Below are positions 39,392 to 49,190 of a stretch of 64,000 bases of DNA, in pieces. The notes under the pieces are model-generated. The model did not search any database. It was given only the letters and a program-made list of their open reading frames with translations, and was not told the origin of the DNA. The stretch is from Hyphomicrobium sp. (GTDB lineage Bacteria; Pseudomonadota; Alphaproteobacteria; Rhizobiales; Hyphomicrobiaceae), in NCBI GenBank assembly GCA_016793445.1, contig JAEUME010000002.1, forward strand, positions 188,501 through 252,500. The letters are read 5' to 3'. Each line of letters opens with the position of its first letter. The stretch's first letter is position 1. Position numbers and translations under genes: made by a program.

Positions 39392-40798
39392 ATGGCTGGA
39401 CCTTACGACCTGATCGTCATCGGCACGGGCCCGGGCGGCTATGTATGTGCCATTCGTGCCGCCCAGCTCGGGCTCAAGGTCGCTGTCGTCGAAAAGCGGC
39501 CCACCCACGGTGGCACCTGTCTCAACGTTGGTTGCATTCCTTCAAAGGCACTGCTGCACGCCTCGCACGCCTACGACGAAACCAGACACGGGCTCGCCGC
39601 CATGGGCATCAAGGCGACCGCGGAGCTCGATCTGGCGAAGATGCTTGCGTTCAAGGCCGAGGGCGTCAAAGGCAACGTCGAAGGCGTCGCCTACCTGCTG
39701 AAGAAAAACAAGATCGACCACTACCACGGCACCGGCAAGGTGCTGAGTACCGGCAGGGTCGAGATCACATTCATGAACGGCATCCAGCAGACGCTGGAGG
39801 CAAAGTCCATTGTCATCGCCACGGGTTCGGAGCCTGCGCGGCTTGCCGGCATTGAAGTTGACGAGAAGGAGATCATCACGTCGACGGGCGCGTTGGAACT
39901 GCCGCAGGTACCGGGCAAGATGATTGTGATCGGCGCGGGCGTTATCGGGCTTGAGCTCGGTTCGGTGTGGCGGCGGCTCGGCGCGGAGGTGCTGGTCGTT
40001 GAATTCCTCGATCGCATTCTGCCCGGCATGGATAGTGAAGTCGCCCGCTCGTTCCAGCGGATCCTTGAAAAGCAGGGTCTGAAGTTCCGCCTCGCCAGCA
40101 AGGTGACGGGCGTTGCCAAGAACGAGGACGGCACGTTGAAGGCGAGCATAGCGCCCGCAGCGGGGGGCGATCCCGAGGCCGTCGCGGCCGACGTCGTGCT
40201 CGTGGCCGTGGGCCGCGTGCCTTACACCGACGGGCTGGGGCTTGCGGAAGCCGGCATCGCCGTCGATGGCAAGAAGCGCATCCTGGTCGACGGCCAGTTC
40301 CAGACCAACGTGGCGGGCGTTTACGCCATCGGCGATGTGATCGCCGGGCCGATGCTCGCACACAAGGCGGAGGATGAGGGCATCGCGGTCGCCGAAAACA
40401 TCGCCGGACAGGCGGGTCATGTGAACCATGATGTGATCCCCAACGTGATCTACACATTCCCCGAGGTCGCATCCGTGGGCAAAACGGAAGAGGAACTCAA
40501 ATCGGCCGGCGTCGCCTACACGGTCGGCAAGTTCCCATTCACCGCCAACGGCCGCGCCAAGGTCAACCGGACCACGGATGGCTTCGTGAAGGTGCTGGCG
40601 GAGGCCAAGACGGATCGCATCCTGGGCGTGCACATGATCGGCCCCAACGTCAGCGAGATGATCGCGGAGGCTGCCGTCATCATGGAGTTCTCCGGATCCG
40701 CAGAGGACCTGGCGCGCACCTGCCATGCGCACCCGACCTTGACGGAAGCCGTCAAGGAGGCCGCTCTGGCGGTCGCCAAGCGGCAAATCCACATGTGA
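39392..40798 (+). CDS. lpdA: dihydrolipoyl dehydrogenase (E3)
   Basis: A 468-residue FAD flavoprotein that reoxidises the lipoamide of 2-oxo-acid dehydrogenases. The FAD motif IGTGPGGYVCA is at about 10-20; the redox disulfide is Cys43-Cys48 in GGTCLNVGCIPSK; the second Rossmann motif is VIGAGVIGLELGSVW; the C-terminal HAHPTLTEAVKEA carries the catalytic His-Glu. Last gene of the TCA block, converging on the TraB/GumN gene. Confidence 0.96.
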   Translation: MAGPYDLIVIGTGPGGYVCAIRAAQLGLKVAVVEKRPTHGGTCLNVGCIPSKALLHASHAYDETRHGLAAMGIKATAELDLAKMLAFKAEGVKGNVEGVAYLLKKNKIDHYHGTGKVLSTGRVEITFMNGIQQTLEAKSIVIATGSEPARLAGIEVDEKEIITSTGALELPQVPGKMIVIGAGVIGLELGSVWRRLGAEVLVVEFLDRILPGMDSEVARSFQRILEKQGLKFRLASKVTGVAKNEDGTLKASIAPAAGGDPEAVAADVVLVAVGRVPYTDGLGLAEAGIAVDGKKRILVDGQFQTNVAGVYAIGDVIAGPMLAHKAEDEGIAVAENIAGQAGHVNHDVIPNVIYTFPEVASVGKTEEELKSAGVAYTVGKFPFTANGRAKVNRTTDGFVKVLAEAKTDRILGVHMIGPNVSEMIAEAAVIMEFSGSAEDLARTCHAHPTLTEAVKEAALAVAKRQIHM

Positions 40799-40813
40799 TG
40801 CGCGAGAGCGCCT

Positions 40814-41824
40814 CTATTCGACGGCTGTGACCGTATAGCCGGCCTCGCGCAGCAACGCGACAAGGCCCGTCTTGCCCGGCAAATGCAGCGCGCCAACGGC
40901 TATGAAGGCGCCGCCCTTGTCGAGCAGCGGCGCTGCGGCGGTCTTCATGCGCATGTTGCGATCGACCAGCAGCGATTTTTCGAAGCTCGCAAAGGCGCTG
41001 GCCGGTACTCCCATCTGATCCGCCAGCCAATACTGGAACGGCATCGCCGCGCCCATGTCGCGCTTTAGATAGAGCTGAAGCATCGTCTCCAAGAGATCGT
41101 CGGTGCGGTCGGCATTCTTGAGGCTGACGCGCAGCATCTGGATCTGCTCATTTTCGGGTACGCTGGAAAGCGCGGCGAGTTGCTGGTTGAGGGTCTCCAA
41201 TCCCGTCACCGGAATGCCAGCCGCCTGGGCTTTGTCGGCCAATTGCATGTCGAGCACTTTGGTGCCGGAGGCAACCTGACGGCGTTCGCAGTCCGAGACC
41301 GCCAGCAACGTACCGACCAGCCAGGGCTTGAGCATTCCGGCGGATTCGGCGGGCATGCCCGACGCGGTGACGACAGCCTTGACCTTGTCGAACTCTTCCT
41401 TGGACAGTTTCTGCGCAAGGTTTGTGCCGTCGGTATAGACGAGATCGGCGCCCGAGGTGGTGATGGCGGCCGCCAGTGCGTCCGGCGAAAGATCCCCGAC
41501 CTCCAGAGCAAGCGATTTGGACTGCGCCAGCGCATCTTCAACCGCTGGGCTCAGCGTCGTGATCCGCGAATCGCTCAGATGCATGGTGCCAAACAGATAG
41601 GAGGGTGCGATACCGGACTTCTCGACCTTCCAGAGCAGCGCTTTGGTATTTTCCAGTGCCGCGGCCTGCTGGCGCACTTTTTCAAGTGCGGTGGGATCGG
41701 AAGCGCCCAGTTCGGCAAGCATGTCGGCGCCCTTGCACGTAACAGCTTCGGCTTCAGGGCTCGCCTGTGCGGGGGCCGTGAAGGCGAGCAGCAGGAGAAC
41801 GGCTGCGTTGCGAAGCTTACGCAT
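40814..41824 (-). CDS. exported TraB/GumN family protein
   Basis: A 336-residue protein from the ATG at 41824, with GAAGGA (41834-41839) 9 bases upstream. Residues 1-21 form a signal peptide (cleavage near A-Q-A). The family motifs are YLFGTMHLSD (about 76-85) and the C-terminal GALHLPGKTG. The GxxH pair resembles the TIKI/TraB metalloprotease-like fold. In bacteria the function is unclear. It stands alone between convergent lpdA and the xerC gene. Confidence 0.86.
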   Translation of the reverse strand: MRKLRNAAVLLLLAFTAPAQASPEAEAVTCKGADMLAELGASDPTALEKVRQQAAALENTKALLWKVEKSGIAPSYLFGTMHLSDSRITTLSPAVEDALAQSKSLALEVGDLSPDALAAAITTSGADLVYTDGTNLAQKLSKEEFDKVKAVVTASGMPAESAGMLKPWLVGTLLAVSDCERRQVASGTKVLDMQLADKAQAAGIPVTGLETLNQQLAALSSVPENEQIQMLRVSLKNADRTDDLLETMLQLYLKRDMGAAMPFQYWLADQMGVPASAFASFEKSLLVDRNMRMKTAAAPLLDKGGAFIAVGALHLPGKTGLVALLREAGYTVTAVE

Positions 41825-41909
41825 GGGCGGCGATCCTTCTTGCCGTTCGTGCCCTTGGGGCCCGGCCATCTTGGTCTGCTGAGAGCTTGAAGCCCAATTC
41901 TAGCAGCAA

Positions 41910-42884
41910 TCAGGCACGGCCAGAACGCGGGTGCGCGTTGTCGTAAACACTCAGTAAACGCTTGGTGTCGACTTCGGTGTAAATCTGGGTCGTCGACAAA
42001 GACGCGTGCCCCAGCAATTCCTGAATCTGCCGCAGATCGGCTCCCGCTGAGAGAAGATGGGTGGCGAACGAATGGCGCAAAGCGTGGGGCGTAGCGGTGT
42101 CGGGCAGGCCCAATCCGGCGCGCATGCGCGCCATGGCAAGCTGGATGAGCCGGGGCGACAGCGGGCCGCCGCGTGCGCCTAGAAAAAGAGGTCCGTCGGG
42201 ATCGATGGGATAGGGGCACACGACGATGTAGCGGGCGATAGCCTCGCTGACGATGGGCAGCGCGGGGACCATGCGTTCGCGTCCGCCCTTACCCTTGATG
42301 ATCATGACGTCGCGTCCGTCGATGGGCGCTTGGCGGGCAGTCAGGCCCAAAGCCTCGCTGATGCGCAGGCCGCATCCATAGAGCAGCATCATGACGGCCT
42401 GGTCGCGCGCGGCAATCCAGTCGTCCGCGGGCCCGGCCTCGGCCGCACCGACGACCTTTGCGGCCGTCTGGACATTGAGTGGCTTGGGCACACCATGAGG
42501 AACCTTCGGCAGTGCGATCCGTGAGACCGTCCGGTTCTTCAGGGTCTCTTGCGCTTCGAGCCAACGGAAGAACATGCGCAGAGCCGAGAGCGTGCGCGAG
42601 AGCGAACGCGAAACGGCGCCTTCTTTGCGACGCGCGGCGAGGAACGCGCGCACGGTCTTGGCATCGAGGCGGCCGAGATCGCCAAGGCAAGGCGTGTGCT
42701 GCAAGTGGCCTTTGAGAAAGGCCAGGAACTGGCGCAGGTCGCGGGCATATGCCTCGCGCGTATTGTTGCTGGCGCCGCGCTCGTGCTCTAGGTGCGCTAG
42801 CCAGGACTCCACAGCCGTCTTGAGGTCGCCGCCGAGCGCAAGCTCTGCATCCGAAAGAAGGATATCATCCAGCGTTTGCGCCAT
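41910..42884 (-). CDS. xerC: tyrosine recombinase XerC
   Basis: A 324-residue recombinase that, with XerD, resolves chromosome dimers at dif. The N-terminal SAM-like domain (LAHLEHERGASNNTREAYARDLRQFLAFL) and the catalytic residues are seen: R in CGLRISEALGL, then HALRHSFATHLL, LGHASLSTTQIYT with the nucleophilic tyrosine. The start is the ATG at 42884 with AAGGGC upstream. A perfect CtrA-type site lies about 70 bases before the start. No dif site or mobile element is next to it, so this is the housekeeping enzyme. Confidence 0.91.
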   Translation of the reverse strand: MAQTLDDILLSDAELALGGDLKTAVESWLAHLEHERGASNNTREAYARDLRQFLAFLKGHLQHTPCLGDLGRLDAKTVRAFLAARRKEGAVSRSLSRTLSALRMFFRWLEAQETLKNRTVSRIALPKVPHGVPKPLNVQTAAKVVGAAEAGPADDWIAARDQAVMMLLYGCGLRISEALGLTARQAPIDGRDVMIIKGKGGRERMVPALPIVSEAIARYIVVCPYPIDPDGPLFLGARGGPLSPRLIQLAMARMRAGLGLPDTATPHALRHSFATHLLSAGADLRQIQELLGHASLSTTQIYTEVDTKRLLSVYDNAHPRSGRA

Positions 42885-42945
42885 GATCAGCCCTTGCCGC
42901 CCATGGGCGGCGTCACGTGCCCGCAGAACCATCGCGAGCGAAGGG

Positions 42946-42960
42946 TTAAGGCATCGTTAA
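42946..42960. promoter_or_regulatory. CtrA-type binding site between xerC and serB
   Basis: TTAAGGCATCGTTAA is an exact TTAA-N7-TTAA. It lies 62 bases before the xerC ATG on one side and 100 bases before the serB GTG on the other. CtrA is the cell-cycle response regulator of alphaproteobacteria. Confidence 0.62.
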
Positions 42961-43060
42961 CAAGGTCCAAAGCCTGCCGGTTCCGCACGCCCGCAAAGGC
43001 GAATTGACAGCGCGGCATGCGGCTTTCTAAGTCAGCGCTCAACGACGAGGAATCCGATCT

Positions 43061-43720
43061 GTGACTGTCCGACGCGAATCACCCGCCGCCGTCGCTTTTG
43101 ATTGTGATAGCACGCTCTCCAGGCTCGAAGGTATCGATGAACTGGCCGTGCGCGTCGGCCGTGCGCACGAGATCGTGCCGCTGACGCAGGCCGCCATGGA
43201 CGGCCGCATGACGCTGGAAGAGGTTTACGCGCGGCGCATGGAGATCCTGCGTCCCAGCAGCCAGGACGTCGCCTGGCTCGGCCGGCGCTACGCCGAAACG
43301 ATCGTGGAGGGGGCATTGCAGGCAATCGCGCGGCTTTCGGCAAGCGGTGCCGCGGTCTACGTCGTCAGCGGGGGCCTGCGTGAGCCCGTGGTGCACCTGG
43401 CCGGCAAGCTCGGGGTGCCTGAGGATCGCGTCCACGCGGTTGCCGTCTATCACGATGAGGAGGGCCACTATGCCGGTTTCGAGACGGCTTCGCCCCTGAC
43501 GCGTTCAAACGGCAAGGCGCAAATTGCAGCGCACTTGGTGGCGCGGCATGGCAGCCTTGTCCTTGTTGGCGACGGGGTGACGGACCTAGCTGCGCGGGAG
43601 GGTGGCGCCAAAATCATCGGTTTCGGCGGTGTTGCCCGCCGCCAGGCGGTCGTTGCGGGTGCGGACCATTTCATCGACGGTCCCTCGCTTTCGGCGGTGG
43701 CGGACTATCTGCTGGGCTGA
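43061..43720 (+). CDS. serB: HAD-family phosphoserine phosphatase
   Basis: A 219-residue HAD hydrolase. Motif I FDCDSTLS has the nucleophile Asp14 and acid Asp16; motif II VVSGGLR, motif III SNGKAQ and motif IV LVGDGVTDLAARE are complete, as in SerB. It would remove phosphate from phosphoserine, the last step of serine synthesis. It starts at a GTG with GAGGAA upstream. serA lies on the opposite strand 20 bases beyond its end, supporting the serine assignment. Confidence 0.84.
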   Translation: MTVRRESPAAVAFDCDSTLSRLEGIDELAVRVGRAHEIVPLTQAAMDGRMTLEEVYARRMEILRPSSQDVAWLGRRYAETIVEGALQAIARLSASGAAVYVVSGGLREPVVHLAGKLGVPEDRVHAVAVYHDEEGHYAGFETASPLTRSNGKAQIAAHLVARHGSLVLVGDGVTDLAAREGGAKIIGFGGVARRQAVVAGADHFIDGPSLSAVADYLLG

Positions 43721-43739
43721 GGACCCGGCCCGGCCCGTC

Positions 43740-44996
43740 TCAACTGTGCAATGGATTGAGAATGCGGGCGCGAATGGTGCCCGGTAGATCACGAATTTCC
43801 TCGAGAATGGCCTCCGCGTCGGGAACCGTGCCGTCGGCGTCGATGACAACGTAGCCAATCTTCGCGTCGGTCTGCAGGAACTGCGTGACAATATTGACGT
43901 CATGGCGCGCGAACACATCGTTCAGGCGGCGCAACTCACCGGGGATATTGTGGTGCATCTGGATAAACCGAGTGCCGTTCGGCCGCGCGGGAAGCTGCAC
44001 CTGCGGAAAGTTCACAGCGCCATGTGTTGAACCGACATCGCAATAATCAACGAGCTTGCGCGCAACTTCCGCACCGATGTTCTCTTGGGCCTCCTCAGTT
44101 GAGCCGCCGATATGAGGGGTCAAGATTACGTTCGGCAGGTTCTGTAGCGGCGATTGAAATTTCTCGTTGTTCGATGAGGGCTCCTTGGGAAACACGTCGA
44201 TAGCCGCGCCCCCGAGCCGGTTTTCATGCAGGGCTTGCGCGAGGGCATCGAGATCGACGACCGTACCGCGGGCGTTGTTGATGAGGAAAGCGCCGGGCTT
44301 CATCAGCGCGATCTCGGCCGCACGGATCATGTTCTGCGTTTCGGGTGTCTCGGGCACGTGCAGTGAGACGACATCCGAGCGCGCCAGAAGCGAGTTGAGC
44401 GATTCGGAAGGTTCGACGTTGCCGTGACGCAGCTTGTCGGAAAGATCGTAGTAGATCACGCGCATCCCCATCGCTTCAGCCAAAACAGCAAGCTGGCTGC
44501 CGATGTTGCCGAGCCCGACAATGCCCAAGGTTTTTCCCCGTACCTCATGCGCTCCGGAGGCGCTCTTGTCCCAGCCTCCCGCGTGCGCGCCAACGGAGCG
44601 GGGAAAAATCCGGCGGAACAGCATCACGATCTCGGCGATGGTGAGTTCCGCAACCGAACGCGTGTTGGAGAACGGCGCGTTGAAGACGGGCACGGCCTTG
44701 GCGTTGGCCGCGGCGAGATCAACCTGATTGGTGCCCACTGAAAAGCAACCGACTGCGATGAGCCGGTCTGTGCGTTCGATAACGTGCGAGGTGAGATGCG
44801 TGCGCGAACGGATACCCAGGATACGCACGTCCTGCAGAGCCTCGATCAACTCTGCGCCGTCGAGCGCCTTGGTGAGGCGCACCACGTTGGCGAAACCAGC
44901 CGATGTGAAGGCCGCGACCGCGGTTTCTGAAATGCCCTCGAGCAGAAGAATTTTCATGCGCTCCTTGGGGAGCGAGGGATTGCGAATCTTGGTCAT
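43740..44996 (-). CDS. serA: D-3-phosphoglycerate dehydrogenase, short (E. coli-type) form with ACT domain
   Basis: A 418-residue NAD enzyme, first step of serine synthesis. It is closely similar in layout to E. coli SerA: IRSRTHLTSHVI, GCFSVGTNQVDL, FNAPFSNTRSVAELTI, the Rossmann GLGNIGSQ, the LTPHIGGSTEEAQENIG loop, and a C-terminal ACT domain for serine feedback. The alternative long SerA (about 530 residues), usual in many Hyphomicrobiales, is not this one. Start is uncertain: the ATG at 44996 gives an E. coli-like N terminus, the ATG at 44957 has AAGGAG but only 3 bases away. It lies 127 bases after the D-2-hydroxyglutarate dehydrogenase gene. Confidence 0.92.
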   Translation of the reverse strand: MTKIRNPSLPKERMKILLLEGISETAVAAFTSAGFANVVRLTKALDGAELIEALQDVRILGIRSRTHLTSHVIERTDRLIAVGCFSVGTNQVDLAAANAKAVPVFNAPFSNTRSVAELTIAEIVMLFRRIFPRSVGAHAGGWDKSASGAHEVRGKTLGIVGLGNIGSQLAVLAEAMGMRVIYYDLSDKLRHGNVEPSESLNSLLARSDVVSLHVPETPETQNMIRAAEIALMKPGAFLINNARGTVVDLDALAQALHENRLGGAAIDVFPKEPSSNNEKFQSPLQNLPNVILTPHIGGSTEEAQENIGAEVARKLVDYCDVGSTHGAVNFPQVQLPARPNGTRFIQMHHNIPGELRRLNDVFARHDVNIVTQFLQTDAKIGYVVIDADGTVPDAEAILEEIRDLPGTIRARILNPLHS

Positions 44997-45123
44997 GCGT
45001 ATAGTCGCCGAATTTGATGCAGTGCGGAAAATTATGCGCTCTCGTTGCGCCCAAGACCATGCCGAGGTCAATCCTCCTTAAGGGCCATGCACTTAAGTTT
45101 TAAGAGCTCCGGCAGGTGCAGCC

Positions 45124-46554
<1,431 letters not shown>

Positions 46555-46895
46555 AGTCGATGCATCCTTGAGAAGATCGGGATTAAGACGATATGGCCGC
46601 GCGGCTCGGCGCAGGAACTTTAACTGCCCGTGGTTTGTCTGGAGGTCGCGCAAACCCAAGCTTGGACGGACCCTTGATCAAGGCCAAAGATCTCAAGACA
46701 GGTCAAGCGTGTGCAGGGAAAACTGCGTTAAGACATTGGTGCCAAGACGTCAGTGGCGATGGGCGCGTTTGTCGCGCCTGGCACGACGGGCCCAGGCATT
46801 CTTATCAAGTACAACGCGGCGTCACGGGATCGAGATGGTCCCGAAACGGCTGACCGAACTCAACACGCGGATCTAGCGTCTCTGGCGGCAGCCTT
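46555..46895. other. intergenic region, no gene recognised
   Basis: About 340 bases between pqqE and the D-2-hydroxyglutarate dehydrogenase gene. Short open frames are present but have no family features. The promoter of the dehydrogenase-serA operon should lie here; none was clear by eye. Confidence 0.5.
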
Positions 46896-48071
46896 TCACT
46901 CCACCGCCGCCGCGGCACCCATACGCCGGTAAATGAAACCCGGAGAGGGGGCGTAAGCCTCGGTCTCGGCTATCGCCTTGAAGGCGGCATGATGGACGGA
47001 CTTCTCGCACGTGGGATCGGCGTTGGCCGCATCCCCGGTCATGGCGAGCGCCTGACAACGGCAGCCGCCCCAGTCAATCTCGCGGCGGTCACACGAGCGG
47101 CACGGTTCCTTCATCCAGCTCGTGCCGCGATACGCGTTGAACGCCGCACCGTTGAGCCAGATATCGCCTAAAGGCCGGTCTTTGATGTTGTCGTGTTGCA
47201 GCCAAGTGATCGTTTCGGCCGCATGGCACGGCAGGACTTTGCCCGACGGGGTGATCGTCACCAGATTTTTGCCCCAGCCGCCCATGCAGGGCTTCGGGCG
47301 GATCGCGTAGTGATCGTGGACCACGAAGTCAAACACCAGCACGCCTTTCAGGCGTTCGCGGGCCTCGTCGACGTATTTCACCGTCTTCAAGAATTGTTCG
47401 CGCGTCGGGATCAACGCCGCGCGGTTCTTCAGCGCCCAGGCATAATACTGCGTATGCGCTACCTCAAGCCGCCCCGCACCCATTTCGACCGCATAATCAA
47501 TGATGGCCGGGAGGCTCTCGATGTTGTGGCGATGCACGACGGCATTGAGCGTGAGCGGTAAGCCGATCTCGCGCACCCACTTCGCCACTTCGTGCTTTTT
47601 TGCCGCGCCGCCCTTGTAGGCGGAAATGCGCTCCGCATTGGCAGGGTCGACGTCCTGGATCGAGAGCTGGACGTGATCGAGGCCAAGCTTGGCCAGTTTT
47701 TCAAGCCGGTCGCGCGTCAGCGTCACGCCGGAAGTGATGAGATTCGTGTAGAGTCCGGCTTTGACGGCAGCCTCCAGGATCTGTTCGAGATCCTGCCGCA
47801 CACACGGCTCGCCGCCCGATAGATGAAGTTGCAGGACGCCGATCTCACCGGCTTGACGCATGACGTCCTGCCACTGTGCTGTCGTCAGTTCCTGGCTAAC
47901 CCGCGTCAGTTCCAACGGATTGGAACAGTAGGGGCATTGCAGCGGGCAGCGGTGCGTCAACTCCGCGAGCAGCCCCATAGGGGCCCGCGCGCAGGACATT
48001 GCCGATTGAGTGGCCGAATCAGGTTCGGCCACCGAGGAAACCATGCCGCCCGTTGCAATCTCTTCCATCAT
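46896..48071 (-). CDS. pqqE: PQQ biosynthesis radical SAM protein PqqE
   Basis: A 391-residue radical SAM enzyme. PqqE links glutamate and tyrosine side chains of the PqqA peptide, the first step of PQQ synthesis. The radical SAM cluster is C42-x3-C46-x2-C49 in LLAELTHRCPLQCPYCSNPLEL read in parts; SGGEP follows. The SPASM region has PCHAAET, CRSCDRREIDWGGC and CRCQA with the extra cysteines. It starts 13 bases after pqqC; the N-terminal 30 residues before MGLLAELTH are longer than usual, so a start at Met10 or Met25 is possible. PqqD, its usual chaperone, is not encoded beside it. Confidence 0.94.
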   Translation of the reverse strand: MMEEIATGGMVSSVAEPDSATQSAMSCARAPMGLLAELTHRCPLQCPYCSNPLELTRVSQELTTAQWQDVMRQAGEIGVLQLHLSGGEPCVRQDLEQILEAAVKAGLYTNLITSGVTLTRDRLEKLAKLGLDHVQLSIQDVDPANAERISAYKGGAAKKHEVAKWVREIGLPLTLNAVVHRHNIESLPAIIDYAVEMGAGRLEVAHTQYYAWALKNRAALIPTREQFLKTVKYVDEARERLKGVLVFDFVVHDHYAIRPKPCMGGWGKNLVTITPSGKVLPCHAAETITWLQHDNIKDRPLGDIWLNGAAFNAYRGTSWMKEPCRSCDRREIDWGGCRCQALAMTGDAANADPTCEKSVHHAAFKAIAETEAYAPSPGFIYRRMGAAAAVE

Positions 48072-48084
48072 CTTGGTTCCATCC

Positions 48085-48856
48085 TCAGGCCGACTTTTCG
48101 CCGGGATTATAGGCGCCGGGCGGGATCATCCCTACGACGTAGGCGAGATAAAGCGCATCAAGCTGAGCCCACAGCATATCCGTCTTGAACTTGACGGCGG
48201 CGACGCAGGCCTCCTGCATCTCGCGCGTACGGGCATGCTCCTTGATGAACTCCAGCGTGAAGTTTGAATCGCGCGGGGCCTGCGTCAGGCGGCGCTTGAA
48301 GTAGGCCATGACGTTGTCGTTCACGAAGTCGTAGTTGGCCAGCATTCCAGCGATACGCTCGCGGTGGATGGAGGGTGCAAACAGCTCGGTCAACGACGAC
48401 GCAGCGGCAGCCACCAGCGGCTGCTCGACGACGAAGCGAACGTAGGCTTCGCAGGCGTATCGCGTGGCGGGTAGCGCACCTTCCATGCTCTGCACATAGC
48501 CACGATCAAGGCCCAGGGCATCGGTGAGAATGAGCCAACGCTCCAGGCCGCCAAGTTCTTCCGGAGGCAGACCATCATGATCGTGGATGCGGTGGATCCA
48601 TTCGCGGCGCAGTTCGCGGTCATGCGTGCGGCTCATGAAGGCGGCGTCCTTGCGCGGCACCGCCTCCTGATAGCAGTAGCGGTTGAGTGCCCAGGCAGCC
48701 ACCTGACCCTTGTTGAGCTTTCCGCCGTGGAGCATCTTATGGAAGGGATGGAGGTCGTGATAGCGCGCCGGGCCGATAGCGCGGATCTGGGCTTCGAATT
48801 CTTCCTTCGACCAGGGTGCGTGGGTCGCAATAATCGTACGGACGTGCTCGTTCATG
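48085..48856 (-). CDS. pqqC: pyrroloquinoline-quinone synthase PqqC
   Basis: A 256-residue heme-oxygenase-fold enzyme catalysing the last, cofactorless oxidation in PQQ synthesis. Seen: HPFHKMLHGGKLNKGQVAAWALNRYCYQ in pieces, DAAFMSRTHD, IHDHDG and the C-terminal FKTDMLWAQLDALY. It ends IPPGAYNPGEKSA, so it lacks the PqqD fusion found in Methylobacterium. I chose the ATG at 48856, with GGAGG just upstream (CTGGAGGAACC); the frame continues to 48984 but that part has no similarity. A perfect FNR-type site lies about 100 bases upstream. Confidence 0.93.
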
Positions 48857-49190
48857 AGTTCGGTTCCTCCAGCCATGCAAGTCTTGAATTGTGCCGTCTC
48901 GCCGTTGGGGCGGCTGCTTGATTGGCGGCGAGTATGACCTGGAAGGAGGACCGCTGATTGATTGACATCAACTGCTTGCCTCACGAATTACGCGCGCGGG
49001 CTCACGATTGCGCGAGAGGCTGCGGAAACAGCTCCATTAATTGAAACAGGGTTACAGTTTGCCGTGCGCGGCAACGGGTGAGCGGCACACCCTTGCCGGG
49101 TGATGAAGCAAGCGCTCGCTGGTTTCAAACCCCCACCAATGTCGCTAATAGCCAGTCAGAAACAACAGTCGCCGGCTGGAGGGCTCTCAC
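48857..49190. other. divergent control region between pqqC and the alcohol dehydrogenase
   Basis: About 335 bases between divergent genes. It holds an FNR-type box and a -10-like hexamer for pqqC. No pqqA was found: the only short ORF leading into pqqC (48852-48968, 38 codons) lacks the E-x3-Y core. The adh gene has GGAGGG before its ATG. Confidence 0.6.
48931..48971 (-). promoter_or_regulatory. FNR/FixK-type promoter for pqqC-pqqE
   Basis: TTGATTGACATCAA (48958-48971) is an exact match to TTGAT-N4-ATCAA. On the minus strand CATACT (48936-48931) is a 4-of-6 match to TATAAT. If transcription starts near 48923, the box is centred at -41.5, the class II position used by FNR-type activators. The leader to the pqqC ATG would be about 67 bases. 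Confidence 0.6.

Noticed and set aside
39542..40792. Open frame of 416 codons antisense to lpdA
   Set aside because: Shadow of a certain gene.
45077..45102. Cluster of three TTAA words between serA and the dehydrogenase gene
   Set aside because: Spacings are 11 and 3 bases, not the 7 needed for a CtrA site.
48852..48968. 38-codon ORF leading into pqqC, considered as pqqA
   Set aside because: It ends in an overlap with the pqqC start, which is suggestive, but it lacks the E-x3-Y core that PqqA must supply, and its ATG lies inside the FNR-type box.
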